This document shows, piece after piece, positions 1 through 8,956 of a stretch of DNA of 64,000 nt. Both the position numbers and the translations under genes were made by a program. The notes beneath the pieces are model-generated. The model was not told the DNA's origin. It did not search any database and saw nothing but the letters and a program-made list of their open reading frames with translations. This stretch comes from Jiangella alkaliphila (lineage in GTDB: Bacteria > Actinomycetota > Actinomycetes > Jiangellales > Jiangellaceae). The stretch lies in NCBI RefSeq assembly GCF_900105925.1, contig NZ_LT629791.1, positions 7,100,001-7,164,000 on the forward strand. Reading direction: 5' to 3'. The number at the start of each line of letters is the position of its first letter. Positions within the stretch are counted from its first letter, which is position 1.

Positions 1-1582
1 GCGTGCCGTCCGGCTTGTAGAAGTCGACCAGCCCGATGTCCTGCGGGTTCGCGTCGATGACCCAGTTGAAGCAGTTGTACCCGCAGGTGTTGCGGGCCGG
101 GCCCTCACTGGTCTTGTTCTTGGCGATGATGACGCCGGTGTCGGGGTTGAACGAGTCGAAGCCCATGCGGTCGACGACCTCGAGCGTGTAGTTGTCCCAC
201 CCGGTCTGGTTGTTCACCACGTCCGGGCGGTTGTCGATGTCGACCGGGTCGGTGTGGCAGAACGGATCGGCGTCGTAGTTGCAGAACGGCGTGCGGTCCG
301 GCACGGGCCCCGGACCGTCGAGGCGCACCTTGACGCCCGACGTCCCCTCGGCGCCCGGGTCGACGGCGCGCGCCGTGACCTCGCCGACGACCAGGCCGGT
401 GGTGGCCAGCGCCTCGCGACTGACGTCCAGCACGTTCTCCGGCGGCAGGATGCCCGCGTGGATCTTGTTGCGGACCATCAGGCCCGACGGCGACCAGCCA
501 CCCATGTTCGGCGGCACGACCCAGCGCATGTGATGGCCGCCCGGACCGTTGAACGAACCGCGGTCCATCATGTCCCACGGCGCCGACCCGACCCGGTGGA
601 ACGGCTGCGGCGGGTTCTGCCGGTCCGAGAACGGGTTGTTGTTGTTGTCGCCGATGCTGAAGAAGAAGTGCCCCATCTCGTGCGTGATGGTGCCCGAGCT
701 CTCCGCCTGTCTGATGGAGGCGCTGCCCCAGCGCTGCGACGACGCGAGCCACGAGGTCCACTCGACGTAGCGGGTGGGCGCCCAGTTCGGCATCGAGTCG
801 TCCGGGTCGAGCCACTCGGGCGGGCCCCACTCGTCGGGCACGTCCTCCTTGGTCTGGAACATCATCTCGCCGAACTCCTGCCAGACCGAGGTCTGGTCGT
901 AGCCGGCGTAGACCCGCAGCACGACGTCGTAGCCGCACCGGCTGTTCGGGCACGGGATGCCGCGCGCCGCGAGGTCGGCCTTCCACAGCGCGTCGGCGTC
1001 GCCCTCGACGTTGCCGTTGCAGGTGTAGCCCTCCGGACAGTGCTCACCCGGCGCGTCGCGGATCCAGCCCTCGTTGAGGCCGTACTCGAACTGGTTGCGC
1101 GGCAGCTGGTACGAGCCGAAAGTGTCCATCTCGTCGACGCCGAGCCGGCCGCGGCTCTGCTCCATCCAGTACTCGTGGATGGTGCGGCCGTGGTTGTACT
1201 CGTTCGGCTCCATGTAGTAGTCGCGGTAGAACTGCGGGACGTCCTCGCGCGCGATCGGGTCGATCTGCGGGTTGCCGAACGGGTCGGACCCCTTCGGCTG
1301 GGTGATGACGAACGGGATGTCCTTGAAGTCGACGGCGACGAGCGCGATGCGCAGGCCGCGCTCGCTGGGCTTGACGTCGGGGTCGTTCCACTCGGTGCCC
1401 GGGATGTCGGCCCAGTCGTCCCAGGTGAGGTCGTACTGGTTCTTCCAGTTCTGCGGGTCGATCGGCTCGACGACGAAGTCCTTCGGATCGGCCTGGACCG
1501 TTCCGGCGGACAGCCCGAGCACCAGGGCCGCGGCGGCGAACGTGAGACTTGCGGCACGAAGCGTTCGGTTCATGGGTCTCAT
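1..1582 (-). CDS. Secreted M6-type metalloprotease (3' end outside window)
   Basis: Secreted zinc metalloprotease of the immune inhibitor A (M6) type. The ATG at 1582 follows a GAGGAG ribosome site that begins inside the stop codon region of the upstream paralogue; a second in-frame ATG lies at 1573. A signal peptide (about residues 1-30, alanine/leucine-rich, ending near VQA) is followed by a block beginning VEPIDPQNW, shared with the two paralogues. The zinc motif HEMGH is at residues 301-305, followed by an asparagine-rich SIGDNNNN stretch. The frame is open to the window edge, so the C-terminus is missing; the neighbouring copy has about 190 more residues. It is nearly identical over long blocks to the next gene, so it is a recent tandem duplicate. 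Family assignment is good; the substrate is not shown. Confidence 0.85.
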   Translation of the reverse strand, partial: MRPMNRTLRAASLTFAAAALVLGLSAGTVQADPKDFVVEPIDPQNWKNQYDLTWDDWADIPGTEWNDPDVKPSERGLRIALVAVDFKDIPFVITQPKGSDPFGNPQIDPIAREDVPQFYRDYYMEPNEYNHGRTIHEYWMEQSRGRLGVDEMDTFGSYQLPRNQFEYGLNEGWIRDAPGEHCPEGYTCNGNVEGDADALWKADLAARGIPCPNSRCGYDVVLRVYAGYDQTSVWQEFGEMMFQTKEDVPDEWGPPEWLDPDDSMPNWAPTRYVEWTSWLASSQRWGSASIRQAESSGTITHEMGHFFFSIGDNNNNPFSDRQNPPQPFHRVGSAPWDMMDRGSFNGPGGHHMRWVVPPNMGGWSPSGLMVRNKIHAGILPPENVLDVSREALATTGLVVGEVTARAVDPGAEGTSGVKVRLDGPGPVPDRTPFCNYDADPFCHTDPVDIDNRPDVVNNQTGWDNYTLEVVDRMGFDSFNPDTGVIIAKNKTSEGPARNTCGYNCFNWVIDANPQDIGLVDFYKPDGT

Positions 1583-1593
1583 GCGCGTTCTCC

Positions 1594-3750
1594 TCAGCGC
1601 CGGGGGTTGGTGTCCTTCACGGCCACCGTGCAGGTGAGCTGCTGGGTGGCCGACGGGTCGCTCTCCGACGTCGCGGTGAGGGTGACCGTGGTGTTCCGAG
1701 CCGCGGACGGCTCGCGCGTGACGTACACCGGGACCTCGACCGTCTCGCCGGCGCGCGCGGTGGTGAGCGCGTTGTCGAGCTCGGCGGTCCAGCCCTTGGC
1801 GCTGGAGTCGGCCGAGAGCCGGTAGACGTCGTTGTCGAGCTTGTCGCCGACGTCGGTCGGGTGCCCGGCCGTCGTCGCCGCGCCCTCGCCGGTGTTGGTC
1901 AGCGGGAACGTGCACTGCGCCGCCTGGCTGGTGCGGATGCCGGTGACCTCGGCCTCGCCCAGCTCCACGCCGCGCTCCTGCGCGCCGTCGCCGTCCAGCG
2001 AACGGACGGCCAGCGTGTAGGTGAGCACGCCCTCGTCGTCGCGTTCGATGTCGATGACGTAGAAGTGCAGCCGGTTGGCCTCGTCGACGTACTCGTACTC
2101 CGAGCCGGAGTCCAGCCCGGCGTGGAAGGCCGCGTCGTTGAGCTGACGGTGGTCGGCGATGGTGGCCATGACGGGGGTGCCGTCGGGCTTGTAGAAGTCG
2201 ACCAGCCCGATGTCGTCGGGGTTGGCGTCGATGACCCAGTTGAAGCAGCTGTAGCCGCAGGTGTTGGTGCCGCGGGGCTTGTTCTTGGCGATGATGACGC
2301 CGCTGTCGGGGTTGAACGAGTCGAAGCCCATCCGGTCGACGACCTCGAGCGTGTAGTCGTCCCAGCCTGTCTGCAGGTTCACGCCCGGGCCGGACTGCAC
2401 GTCGACGGGCTCGTTGTGACAGAACGGGTCGAGGTCGTAGTCGCAGTTCGGCGTGCGGTCCGGGAACTGGCCCGGCGCAATCGGGCCGTCGAGCCGGACC
2501 CGGATGCCCGACGTCCCGCCGTCACCGGGGTCGACCGCGCGCGCCGTCACCTCGTCCACGACCACACCGGTGGTGGCCAGGTTCTCCCGGCTGAGCTCCA
2601 CCAGGTTGTCGGCGATGCCGGCGACCATCTTGTTGCGGACCATGAGGCCCGACGGCGACCAGCCGCCCATGTTCGGCGGGATCACCCAGCGCATGTGGTG
2701 GCCACCGGGTCCGTTGAACGAGCCGCGGTCCATCATGTCCCACGGCGCCGAGCCGACCCGGTGGAACGGCTGCGGCGGGCTCAGCCGGTTGGTGAACGGG
2801 TTGTTGTTGTTGTCGCCGATGCTGAAGAAGAAGTGCCCCATCTCGTGCGTGATGGTGCCCGAGCTCTCCGCCTGGCGGATCGACGAGAGGCCCCACTGCT
2901 GGGCCGCGGCCTGCCACGAGGTCCACTCGACGTAGCGGGTGGGCGCCCAGTTCGGCATCTCGTTGTCCGGGTCGAGCCACTCCGGCGGACCCCACTCCTC
3001 GGGGATGTCCTCCTTCGTGTTGAACATCATCTCGCCGTACTCCTGCCAGATGCTGGTCTCGTCGTAGCCGGCGTAGACCCGCAGCAGGACGTCGTAACCG
3101 CAGCGGTTGTCAGGGCACGGGATGCCGTTGGCCGCCAGGTCGGCCTTCCACAGCGCGTCGGCGTCGTCCTCGAGGTCGCCGTCGCAGCTGAAGCCCTCGG
3201 GACAGGCGGGCTCCTGGTCCCACTCGTTCAGGCCGTACTCGAACAGGTTCCGCGGCATCTCGTAGGCGCCGAACACGTCCATGGTCTCGACACCGAGCCG
3301 GCCGCGGCTCTGCTCCATCCAGTACTCCTGGATGGTGCGGCCCTGGTTGTGCTCGTTCGGGACCATGTAGAAGTCGTGGTAGAACTGCGGCACCTCGGCG
3401 CGCGGGATCGGGTCGATCTGCGGGTTCCCGAACAGGTCGCTGTTCTTCTCCTGCGTCATGACGAACGGCTGGTCCGGGAAGTCCACCGCCACCAGGGCGA
3501 TGCGCAGGCCGCGCTCGCTCGGCAGGGCGTCCGGGTCGTTCCACTCGGTGCCCGGGATGTCGGTCCAGTCGTCCCACGTCATGTCGTACTGGTTCTTCCA
3601 GTTCTGCGGGTCGATCGGCTGGACCTCGAAGTCCGGCGGGGCCGCCTGCCCGGCGCCTGCCATGCCGACGACGAGCGTCCCGACCGCGGCCGCGGCCAGT
3701 CCCAGCCGCCACCGCCTCGCGACGCTCGTTCCGCTGAGCCTGATCCGCAT
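1594..3750 (-). CDS. Secreted M6-type metalloprotease, second tandem copy
   Basis: 718-residue secreted zinc protease of the immune inhibitor A (M6) type. The signal peptide spans about residues 1-37 (MRIRLSG, RRW, hydrophobic core, GQAA). HEMGH at 302-306 supplies two zinc ligands and the catalytic glutamate. Downstream is a conserved SAPWDMMDRGSFNGPGGHH block, then a cysteine-containing region and a C-terminal domain after about residue 590 that includes a CTFPLTNTGEG motif typical of an immunoglobulin-like fold. Only 11 bp separate its stop from the next gene's start, so the two are co-transcribed. The spacing after HEMGH (FFFSIGD) differs from the usual HxxGxGD of the third copy. Expected to act outside the cell on protein; the divergent peptide importer and hydroxyproline genes suggest collagen-like substrates (inference). 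Confidence 0.9.
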   Translation of the reverse strand: MRIRLSGTSVARRWRLGLAAAAVGTLVVGMAGAGQAAPPDFEVQPIDPQNWKNQYDMTWDDWTDIPGTEWNDPDALPSERGLRIALVAVDFPDQPFVMTQEKNSDLFGNPQIDPIPRAEVPQFYHDFYMVPNEHNQGRTIQEYWMEQSRGRLGVETMDVFGAYEMPRNLFEYGLNEWDQEPACPEGFSCDGDLEDDADALWKADLAANGIPCPDNRCGYDVLLRVYAGYDETSIWQEYGEMMFNTKEDIPEEWGPPEWLDPDNEMPNWAPTRYVEWTSWQAAAQQWGLSSIRQAESSGTITHEMGHFFFSIGDNNNNPFTNRLSPPQPFHRVGSAPWDMMDRGSFNGPGGHHMRWVIPPNMGGWSPSGLMVRNKMVAGIADNLVELSRENLATTGVVVDEVTARAVDPGDGGTSGIRVRLDGPIAPGQFPDRTPNCDYDLDPFCHNEPVDVQSGPGVNLQTGWDDYTLEVVDRMGFDSFNPDSGVIIAKNKPRGTNTCGYSCFNWVIDANPDDIGLVDFYKPDGTPVMATIADHRQLNDAAFHAGLDSGSEYEYVDEANRLHFYVIDIERDDEGVLTYTLAVRSLDGDGAQERGVELGEAEVTGIRTSQAAQCTFPLTNTGEGAATTAGHPTDVGDKLDNDVYRLSADSSAKGWTAELDNALTTARAGETVEVPVYVTREPSAARNTTVTLTATSESDPSATQQLTCTVAVKDTNPRR

Positions 3751-3796
3751 GCGCTCTCCTCACGTACCGCCCTGAACGGGCAGCGGCTTGGCGAAT

Positions 3797-3825
3797 AAAA
3801 TACGACATTGCACAGTTCTCGTCAC
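3797..3825 (-). promoter_or_regulatory. Candidate promoter of the second M6 gene
   Basis: On the minus strand, GTGACG (3825-3820) and TATTTT (3802-3797) are separated by 17 bp, about 47 bp before the ATG at 3750. This AT-rich island stands out in a very GC-rich background. The match to a sigma-70-type promoter is moderate, so this is a prediction only. Confidence 0.35.
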
Positions 3826-3852
3826 TCCCCGGATCCGGAGGGGTGACCGGCA

Positions 3853-3902
3853 CGTCCGGGCGGCCGAGCGCGCTGCGGAAGAGCGCCCGGCCGCCCGGGA
3901 CG
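3853..3902 (-). terminator. Strong stem-loop after the third M6 gene
   Basis: Positions 3853-3871 and about 3882-3902 form long GC-rich complementary arms (CGTCCGGGCGGCCG against CGGCCGCCCGGGACG) around a short loop. It lies just after the stop codon of the upstream minus-strand protease gene (3908). There is no U-tract, which is common for actinobacterial hairpin terminators. It would separate transcription of the first-transcribed protease from the two later copies. Confidence 0.55.
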
Positions 3903-3907
3903 TGGGT

Positions 3908-6007
3908 TCAGCGGCGCACCGTCGTCGCCGCGACGTCGACCACGCAGGTGGCCGTCGCCGTCGCGGACGGGTCGCTCTCGGAGGTGGCGGTCAGCGTGAC
4001 GGTGGTCTCGCGGGCCGCCCCCGGCGTGCGGGTGACGTACACGGGCACCTCGACGCCGGCGCCGAACCGGCTCGCGGCCAGCTCGTTGTACAGCTCGGCG
4101 TCCCAGCCGGCGCCGGACGACGTCACCGACAGCCGGTAGACGTCGGCCGCCACCTCGTCGGTGACGTCGCTGGGGTGCGCCGCCGGGTCGACGGGGGCCG
4201 CCTCGCCGGTGTTCTCCAGCGGGAAGGTGCAGGTGGCCGCCCTGCCCGGGGTGTGCCGGCCGGTCTCGCCCGGCTCCAGCGCGACGCCGCGCTCCTGCGG
4301 GCCGGCGCCGTCGAGCGACCGGACGGCGACGGTGTACGTCCGCACGCCGTCCGCGTCCTCCTCGACGTCGATGACGTAGAAGTGCAGCCGGTTGTCCTCG
4401 TCGACCCACTCGAAGTCGGTGCCGGAGTGGGTGCCGGCATTGAACGTCGCGTCGTTCACCTGCCGCGGGTCACCCGTGACGACCATGCGCGGGGTGCCGT
4501 CGGGCTGGTAGAAGTCGACCATCCCGATGTCCTCGGGGTTGGAGTCGATCACCCACGAGAAGCACGGCGCGGTGCCGCATTGGGCGCCCGCGGTCTTGTT
4601 CTTGTAGATCAGCACGCCGTTGCCCGGGGTGTAGGAGTCGACGCCGAGCTGCTGCACCACCTCGAGCGTGAAGTTCGTGTAGTCGCTCTGACCCATGCAC
4701 TCGGGGCCGGCCGTCGACGGGTGGCACGGCGGCGTGCGGTCCAGCGGCGCGGCGCCGTCGAAGGTGACCCGCACGCCCAGCAGGTCGTCCCCGCGGACGC
4801 CGGCCGCCCGCGCCCGCACCTTCGCCACGACGACGCCCGACGACGCCAGCCCGGTGCGGCTGAGGTCGACGATGTCGTCGCCGTCGATGAACCCGAGCGC
4901 GAGCTTGTTGCGGATGCTGTGGTGCGGCCCGACGGTGGAGCCGCCGTCGGCCGGGACCTTCCAGCGGGTGTGCATGCCGGTCGGCCCGTTCCACGAGCCC
5001 TGACTCATCATGTCCCACTGACCGGTGAACGTGCGCTGCGCCGGAACCGCGAACGCGCCGTTGTAGTTGTCGCCGAGCCCCAGGAGGTGGGTGAACTCGT
5101 GCGCGAACCCGGCGGTGCCGGACGACTCCGCCATGTTGGCGGCGCCGCCACCGGCGCTGGCCCAGGTGAACGAGCCGGCCGCCCACGACGTCCATGGGAT
5201 GTACCGGGTGGGCATCCAGTTCGTCATGACGTTGCCGGGGTCGAACTCGGCGGGCGGGCCGAACTCGTCGGGCACGTCCTCGGGCGAGTCGAACATCATC
5301 TCCCCGAACACCTGCCAGGCGGTCGACTCGTCCAGGCCTGCGCCCATGAAGAAGACGAGGTCGTACTGGCTGCGGATGTCCGCCGGCACGTTCGCCTCGT
5401 ACAGCGCCCGGGCGTCGTTCCGGTAGTTGCCGTTGCAGCTGTAGCTCGGCGGGCAGCTCGCGGCGTTGCCGTAGTCCCGGTTGCCGTACTCGAAGTGGTT
5501 GCGCGGCATCCGGAACGGGCCGAAGGAGTCGACGTCCACGCCGTACTGGCCGTAGGAGTCCTCCATCCAGTACGAGTTCAGCGTCTGCCGGTGGTTGAGG
5601 TCGCTCGGCGTGTTCAGCAGGCCGGCGTAGAACTCCGGGACGTCGTCACGCGGGACGTCGCCGACGCCGATCGGGGTGCCGAAGATGGTCGAGCCCTCCG
5701 GCTGGCTGATCTGGAAGTCCAGGTTCGGGTAGTCGACCAGCACCAGCGCGGCCCGCCAGGTGTCGACCGTGGGCTCGCGGTCCGGGTCGGTCCAGTCGAC
5801 GCCCGGCACCGGGACGAAGTCGTCCCAGGTGAGGTCGTACTGGTTGTCCCAGTCCTGCGGGTCGATCGGGACGAGCGGCGGGGCGCCGGACGGCTGGGCG
5901 TCCTCGGCGCCGGCGAGCTGCGGGAAGAGCAGCGCGGACGCGGCCACGGCGATCAGCGCCGCCCGCACCCGGCCCAGCGGCCGGCTGCCAACGTCTGTCG
6001 GAGACAC
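3908..6007 (-). CDS. Secreted M6-type metalloprotease, divergent third copy
   Basis: 699-residue secreted zinc protease. I start it at the GTG at 6007 because GAGGAGGA sits five bases upstream. An in-frame GTG at 6058 would start inside the likely -10 box and has no ribosome site. The signal peptide (about residues 1-34) ends near AGAED. The zinc motif HEFTH is at 303-307, continuing LLGLGD, so it keeps the HExxHxxGxGD layout that the other two copies have altered. It shares the PIDPQDWDNQYDLTWDDF opening and the C-terminal CTFPLENTGE domain with them, but at clearly lower identity. It is transcribed divergently from the peptide ABC importer. Same family role as its neighbours; the active-site difference suggests different specificity (inference). 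Confidence 0.88.
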   Translation of the reverse strand: MSPTDVGSRPLGRVRAALIAVAASALLFPQLAGAEDAQPSGAPPLVPIDPQDWDNQYDLTWDDFVPVPGVDWTDPDREPTVDTWRAALVLVDYPNLDFQISQPEGSTIFGTPIGVGDVPRDDVPEFYAGLLNTPSDLNHRQTLNSYWMEDSYGQYGVDVDSFGPFRMPRNHFEYGNRDYGNAASCPPSYSCNGNYRNDARALYEANVPADIRSQYDLVFFMGAGLDESTAWQVFGEMMFDSPEDVPDEFGPPAEFDPGNVMTNWMPTRYIPWTSWAAGSFTWASAGGGAANMAESSGTAGFAHEFTHLLGLGDNYNGAFAVPAQRTFTGQWDMMSQGSWNGPTGMHTRWKVPADGGSTVGPHHSIRNKLALGFIDGDDIVDLSRTGLASSGVVVAKVRARAAGVRGDDLLGVRVTFDGAAPLDRTPPCHPSTAGPECMGQSDYTNFTLEVVQQLGVDSYTPGNGVLIYKNKTAGAQCGTAPCFSWVIDSNPEDIGMVDFYQPDGTPRMVVTGDPRQVNDATFNAGTHSGTDFEWVDEDNRLHFYVIDVEEDADGVRTYTVAVRSLDGAGPQERGVALEPGETGRHTPGRAATCTFPLENTGEAAPVDPAAHPSDVTDEVAADVYRLSVTSSGAGWDAELYNELAASRFGAGVEVPVYVTRTPGAARETTVTLTATSESDPSATATATCVVDVAATTVRR

Positions 6008-6045
6008 AGATCCTCCTCGGAGGGCGGGCGGAATCGCAGGGTAAT

Positions 6046-6074
6046 ATTGTACTGTCACCGGTCACGTTGAACAA
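6046..6074 (-). promoter_or_regulatory. Promoter of the M6 protease cluster
   Basis: Minus-strand TTGTTC (6074-6069) and TACAAT (6051-6046) are spaced exactly 17 bp, about 39 bp before the GTG start at 6007. This is one of the best sigma-70-like promoters in the window. The spacer holds a GTGAC-cg-GTGAC direct repeat that could be a regulator site. The remaining intergenic DNA up to 6267 carries the divergent peptide-transporter promoter region; I see a short GTGC-AATA-GCAC inverted repeat at about 6174-6185 but no convincing second promoter. Confidence 0.6.
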
Positions 6075-6267
6075 GAGTGCTCGCGTGCCGATTGGCCGCC
6101 GTCAGGCGTGGATTCGCCCGTTGAATCACCGACAAAAGGGGGCATTCGACCGCGTTACGATTAGGACACAGTAGTGCAATAGCACATCGCACTGAGTCCG
6201 GCGTAGTGGTAAATGTGTGCTCTGGCCGCCCCCTCGGCTTTGTCGCATGTCGAACCAAGGAGGACCA

Positions 6268-7944
6268 ATGCGTGTGCACCGCAAGGCAGGGCGACTGCTC
6301 GCCCTCACCGCCGCCGTGGGGTTGCTGGCCGCAGCCTGTGGTGGCGACGACTCTGGCTCGGGTGACACCGGCAGCGACGACGGCGGCGACCCGAAGACCT
6401 TCATCTTCGGCGCGTCCGAGGAGCCCAGGAGCCTGGACGCGGCCTACGTGTCCGACGGCGAGTCGCTGCGCGTCATCTACCAGGTCTACGAGACCCTGGT
6501 GGCGCTCGAGCCGGGGACCACCGAGGTCGTTCCGGGCCTGGCCGAGGAGTGGGAGGTCAGCGACGACGGCCTGACCTACACGTTCCACCTGCGCGAGGGC
6601 GTGACGTTCCACGACGGTGAGCCGTTCAACGCCGAGGCGGTCTGCTTCAACTTCGACCGCTGGTACAACTTCACCGGCCCGGCGCAGAACGGTGACATCA
6701 CCTACTACTGGCAGACGGTGTTCGGCGGCTTCGCCACCAAGGAGGTCGAGTCCGCGCCCGACACCAGCCGGTACCAGTCCTGCGCGGCGACCGACGAGTT
6801 CACCGCCACGCTGACCCTCGCCGAGCCGTCGTCGGCGCTGCTGGCCGGCCTGGTGCTGCCGCCGTTCTCCATCGCCAGCCCGAAGGCGATCGAGGAGGGC
6901 GGCACCGACATCGAGATGTCCGGCGACTCCTTCACCTTCACCGGTGGGTTCGGCAGCGAGGTCGTCGCCGGCACCGGCCCGTTCAAGTTCGTCAGCTGGG
7001 AGCGCGGCGAGAGTCTGACGCTCGAGCGCAACGACGACTACTGGGGTGACGCGCCGGCGCTGGACGAGATCATCTTCCGGCCGATCCCCGACCCGACTGC
7101 CCGGCTCCAGGCGCTGCAGGCCGGCGAGATCGACGCCTACGAGGGCGTCAACGCCGCCGACATCGGCGCCATCGAGAGCAACGGCGACCAGGTCGTCGAG
7201 CGGCCGGCCTTCAACGTCGGCTACGTCGGCTTCAACAACAAGCTGCCGATCTTCCAGAACGAGAAGATCCGCCAGGCCATCGCGCACGCGCTGAACCGGC
7301 AGGGCCTGCTCGACGCGGCGTACCCCGAGGGTGCCGTCGTCGCCAACCAGTTCCTCCCGCCGGACCAGTGGGGCTACAACGACGGCATCGAGGGCTACGA
7401 GTACGACCCCGACCTCGCCCGTCAGCTGATCGCCGAGTCCGGCGAGACGAACCTGACGCTGGAGTTCTGGTACCCCGCCGACGTGTCCCGGCCGTACATG
7501 CCGGACCCGCAGGCCGTGTACGAGTCGTTCGCCGCGGACCTGCAGGAGGTCGGCTTCACCATCGTCCCGAAGACGGTGCCGTGGACGCCGGACTACCTGC
7601 AGAACATCCAGGGCGACGGCCTCGGGCAGCTGCATCTGCTCGGCTGGACCGGCGACTACGCCGACCCGGACAACTTCGTCGGCACGTTCTTCCGCCAGGA
7701 CCGGCCGGAGTTCGGCTTCGCCGACCCGACCATCCAGGGCATGCTGAACGAGGCGCTGAGCATCACCGACCAGGCCGAGCGGGAGGCGATGTACCAGGAG
7801 GTCAACCAGCTGATCTACGACTACATCCCCGGCGTTCCGTTCGTCCACAACCAGCCGCTGATCGCGCTCGCCGCCGGCGTCACCGGCTACACGCCGTCAC
7901 CGGTCAGCCTGGAGGACTTCGACCTCATCGACATCGAGGGCTGA
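6268..7944 (+). CDS. Peptide-type ABC transporter solute-binding lipoprotein
   Basis: 558-residue SBP family 5 (DppA/OppA-like) binding lipoprotein. The ATG at 6268 is set by AAGGAGG at 6257-6263; an upstream in-frame ATG at 6217 lacks a ribosome site. A lipobox (LLAAACGG) anchors it to the outer face of the membrane, followed by an acidic glycine/serine linker. The mature part shows typical family 5 blocks: YQVYETLV, VTFHDGEPFNAE, GTGPFKF and RQAIAHALNR. It delivers substrate, most likely short peptides, to the permeases encoded next. It is the first gene of a run that continues into hydroxyproline catabolism, so Hyp-containing peptides or free hydroxyproline are plausible cargo (inference). 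Confidence 0.9.
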   Translation: MRVHRKAGRLLALTAAVGLLAAACGGDDSGSGDTGSDDGGDPKTFIFGASEEPRSLDAAYVSDGESLRVIYQVYETLVALEPGTTEVVPGLAEEWEVSDDGLTYTFHLREGVTFHDGEPFNAEAVCFNFDRWYNFTGPAQNGDITYYWQTVFGGFATKEVESAPDTSRYQSCAATDEFTATLTLAEPSSALLAGLVLPPFSIASPKAIEEGGTDIEMSGDSFTFTGGFGSEVVAGTGPFKFVSWERGESLTLERNDDYWGDAPALDEIIFRPIPDPTARLQALQAGEIDAYEGVNAADIGAIESNGDQVVERPAFNVGYVGFNNKLPIFQNEKIRQAIAHALNRQGLLDAAYPEGAVVANQFLPPDQWGYNDGIEGYEYDPDLARQLIAESGETNLTLEFWYPADVSRPYMPDPQAVYESFAADLQEVGFTIVPKTVPWTPDYLQNIQGDGLGQLHLLGWTGDYADPDNFVGTFFRQDRPEFGFADPTIQGMLNEALSITDQAEREAMYQEVNQLIYDYIPGVPFVHNQPLIALAAGVTGYTPSPVSLEDFDLIDIEG

Positions 7945-7951
7945 TCGACAC

Positions 7952-8956
7952 GTGCTGAGGTTCATCGTCCGGCGACTCCTCCTACTTGTCCCGATCCTGC
8001 TGGGTCTGTCGGTCCTGCTGTTCGCGTGGGTCCGAGCCCTGCCCGGCGGTCCGGCTCAAGCGCTGTTGGGGGAACGGGCCACGCCGGAGGCCGTCGCGGC
8101 GATCGAATCGCAGCTGGGCCTGGACCGCCCGCTCTGGGAGCAGTACCTGCAGTTCCTGGGGCGGGCCGTCCGGCTCGATTTCGGCGCGTCGCTGCAGACC
8201 GGGCAGCCGGTCATCGACGAGATGGTGCGCCGGTTCCCGGCCACCATCGAACTGGCCCTCGCGGCGTTGCTGATCGCCGTCAGCGTGGGGATCCCGCTCG
8301 GGTACCTGGCCGCCCGGCGCTACGGCACCTGGGTCGACAGCCTCGCGGTCACGGGATCGCTGCTGGGCGTGACGATCCCGATCTTCTTCCTCGCCTACCT
8401 GCTCAAGTACGCCTTCGCGGTCGAGCTCGGCTGGCTGCCCACGGCCGGCCGGGCCGACCCGCGGGCCCGGGCGGAGCATCCGACCGGGTTCTACGTGCTC
8501 GACGGCCTCGTCACCGGCAACCTGGACGCCAGCTGGGACGCGATCCAGCACCTGATCCTGCCGGCGCTGGCGCTGGCGTCCATCCCGCTCGCGGTGATCG
8601 TCCGCATCACCCGGGCGTCCGTCCTCAACGTCGTGAACGAGGACTACGTGCGCACGGCCGAGGCCAAGGGCCTGCTGCCGGGCACCATCACCCGGCGGCA
8701 CGTGTTGAAGAACGCGATGCTGCCGGTCACGACCGTCATCGGCCTCCAGCTCGGCGTCCTGCTGGCCGGCGCGGTGCTCACCGAGACCGTGTTCGCGTTC
8801 TCGGGCGTCGGCAAGTTCATGGCCGACGGCATCGTGCAGCGCGACTTCCCGACCATTCAGGGGTTCATCCTGGTCATCGCCGTCGTCTACGTCGTCATCA
8901 ACATGATCGTCGACCTCGTGTACGGGTTGCTCGATCCGCGGGTGAGGGTCACATGA
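7952..8956 (+). CDS. Peptide-type ABC transporter permease (DppB-like)
   Basis: 334-residue inner-membrane permease of the DppB/OppB type. The GTG start lies 7 bp after the binding-protein stop. The opening (LRFIVRRLLLLVPILLG) is the usual first membrane helix, followed by a long extracellular loop with GLDRPLWEQY and GASLQTG. Several more helices follow, and the EAA-type coupling segment with RTAEAKGL is at about residues 232-240. The C-terminal LLDPRVR is typical. It pairs with the next permease to form the translocation channel. Its TGA overlaps the next ATG (ATGA), so the two are translationally coupled. Confidence 0.92.
   Translation: MLRFIVRRLLLLVPILLGLSVLLFAWVRALPGGPAQALLGERATPEAVAAIESQLGLDRPLWEQYLQFLGRAVRLDFGASLQTGQPVIDEMVRRFPATIELALAALLIAVSVGIPLGYLAARRYGTWVDSLAVTGSLLGVTIPIFFLAYLLKYAFAVELGWLPTAGRADPRARAEHPTGFYVLDGLVTGNLDASWDAIQHLILPALALASIPLAVIVRITRASVLNVVNEDYVRTAEAKGLLPGTITRRHVLKNAMLPVTTVIGLQLGVLLAGAVLTETVFAFSGVGKFMADGIVQRDFPTIQGFILVIAVVYVVINMIVDLVYGLLDPRVRVT

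Noticed and set aside
6008..6058. Upstream GTG start at 6058 for the third M6 gene
   Set aside because: It lies within the likely -10 region, lacks a ribosome site and would put 17 non-signal residues before the signal peptide; GTG 6007 has GAGGAGGA.
254..6070. Long open frames on the plus strand opposite the M6 protease genes
   Set aside because: They are arginine/valine-rich mirror readings of GC-biased codons; the minus-strand frames show signal peptides, HExxH motifs and paralogy.
6055..7848. 597-codon open frame opposite the peptide-binding lipoprotein gene
   Set aside because: Low-complexity Val/Arg/Gly reading with no domain; the plus strand carries a complete lipoprotein with correct ribosome site.
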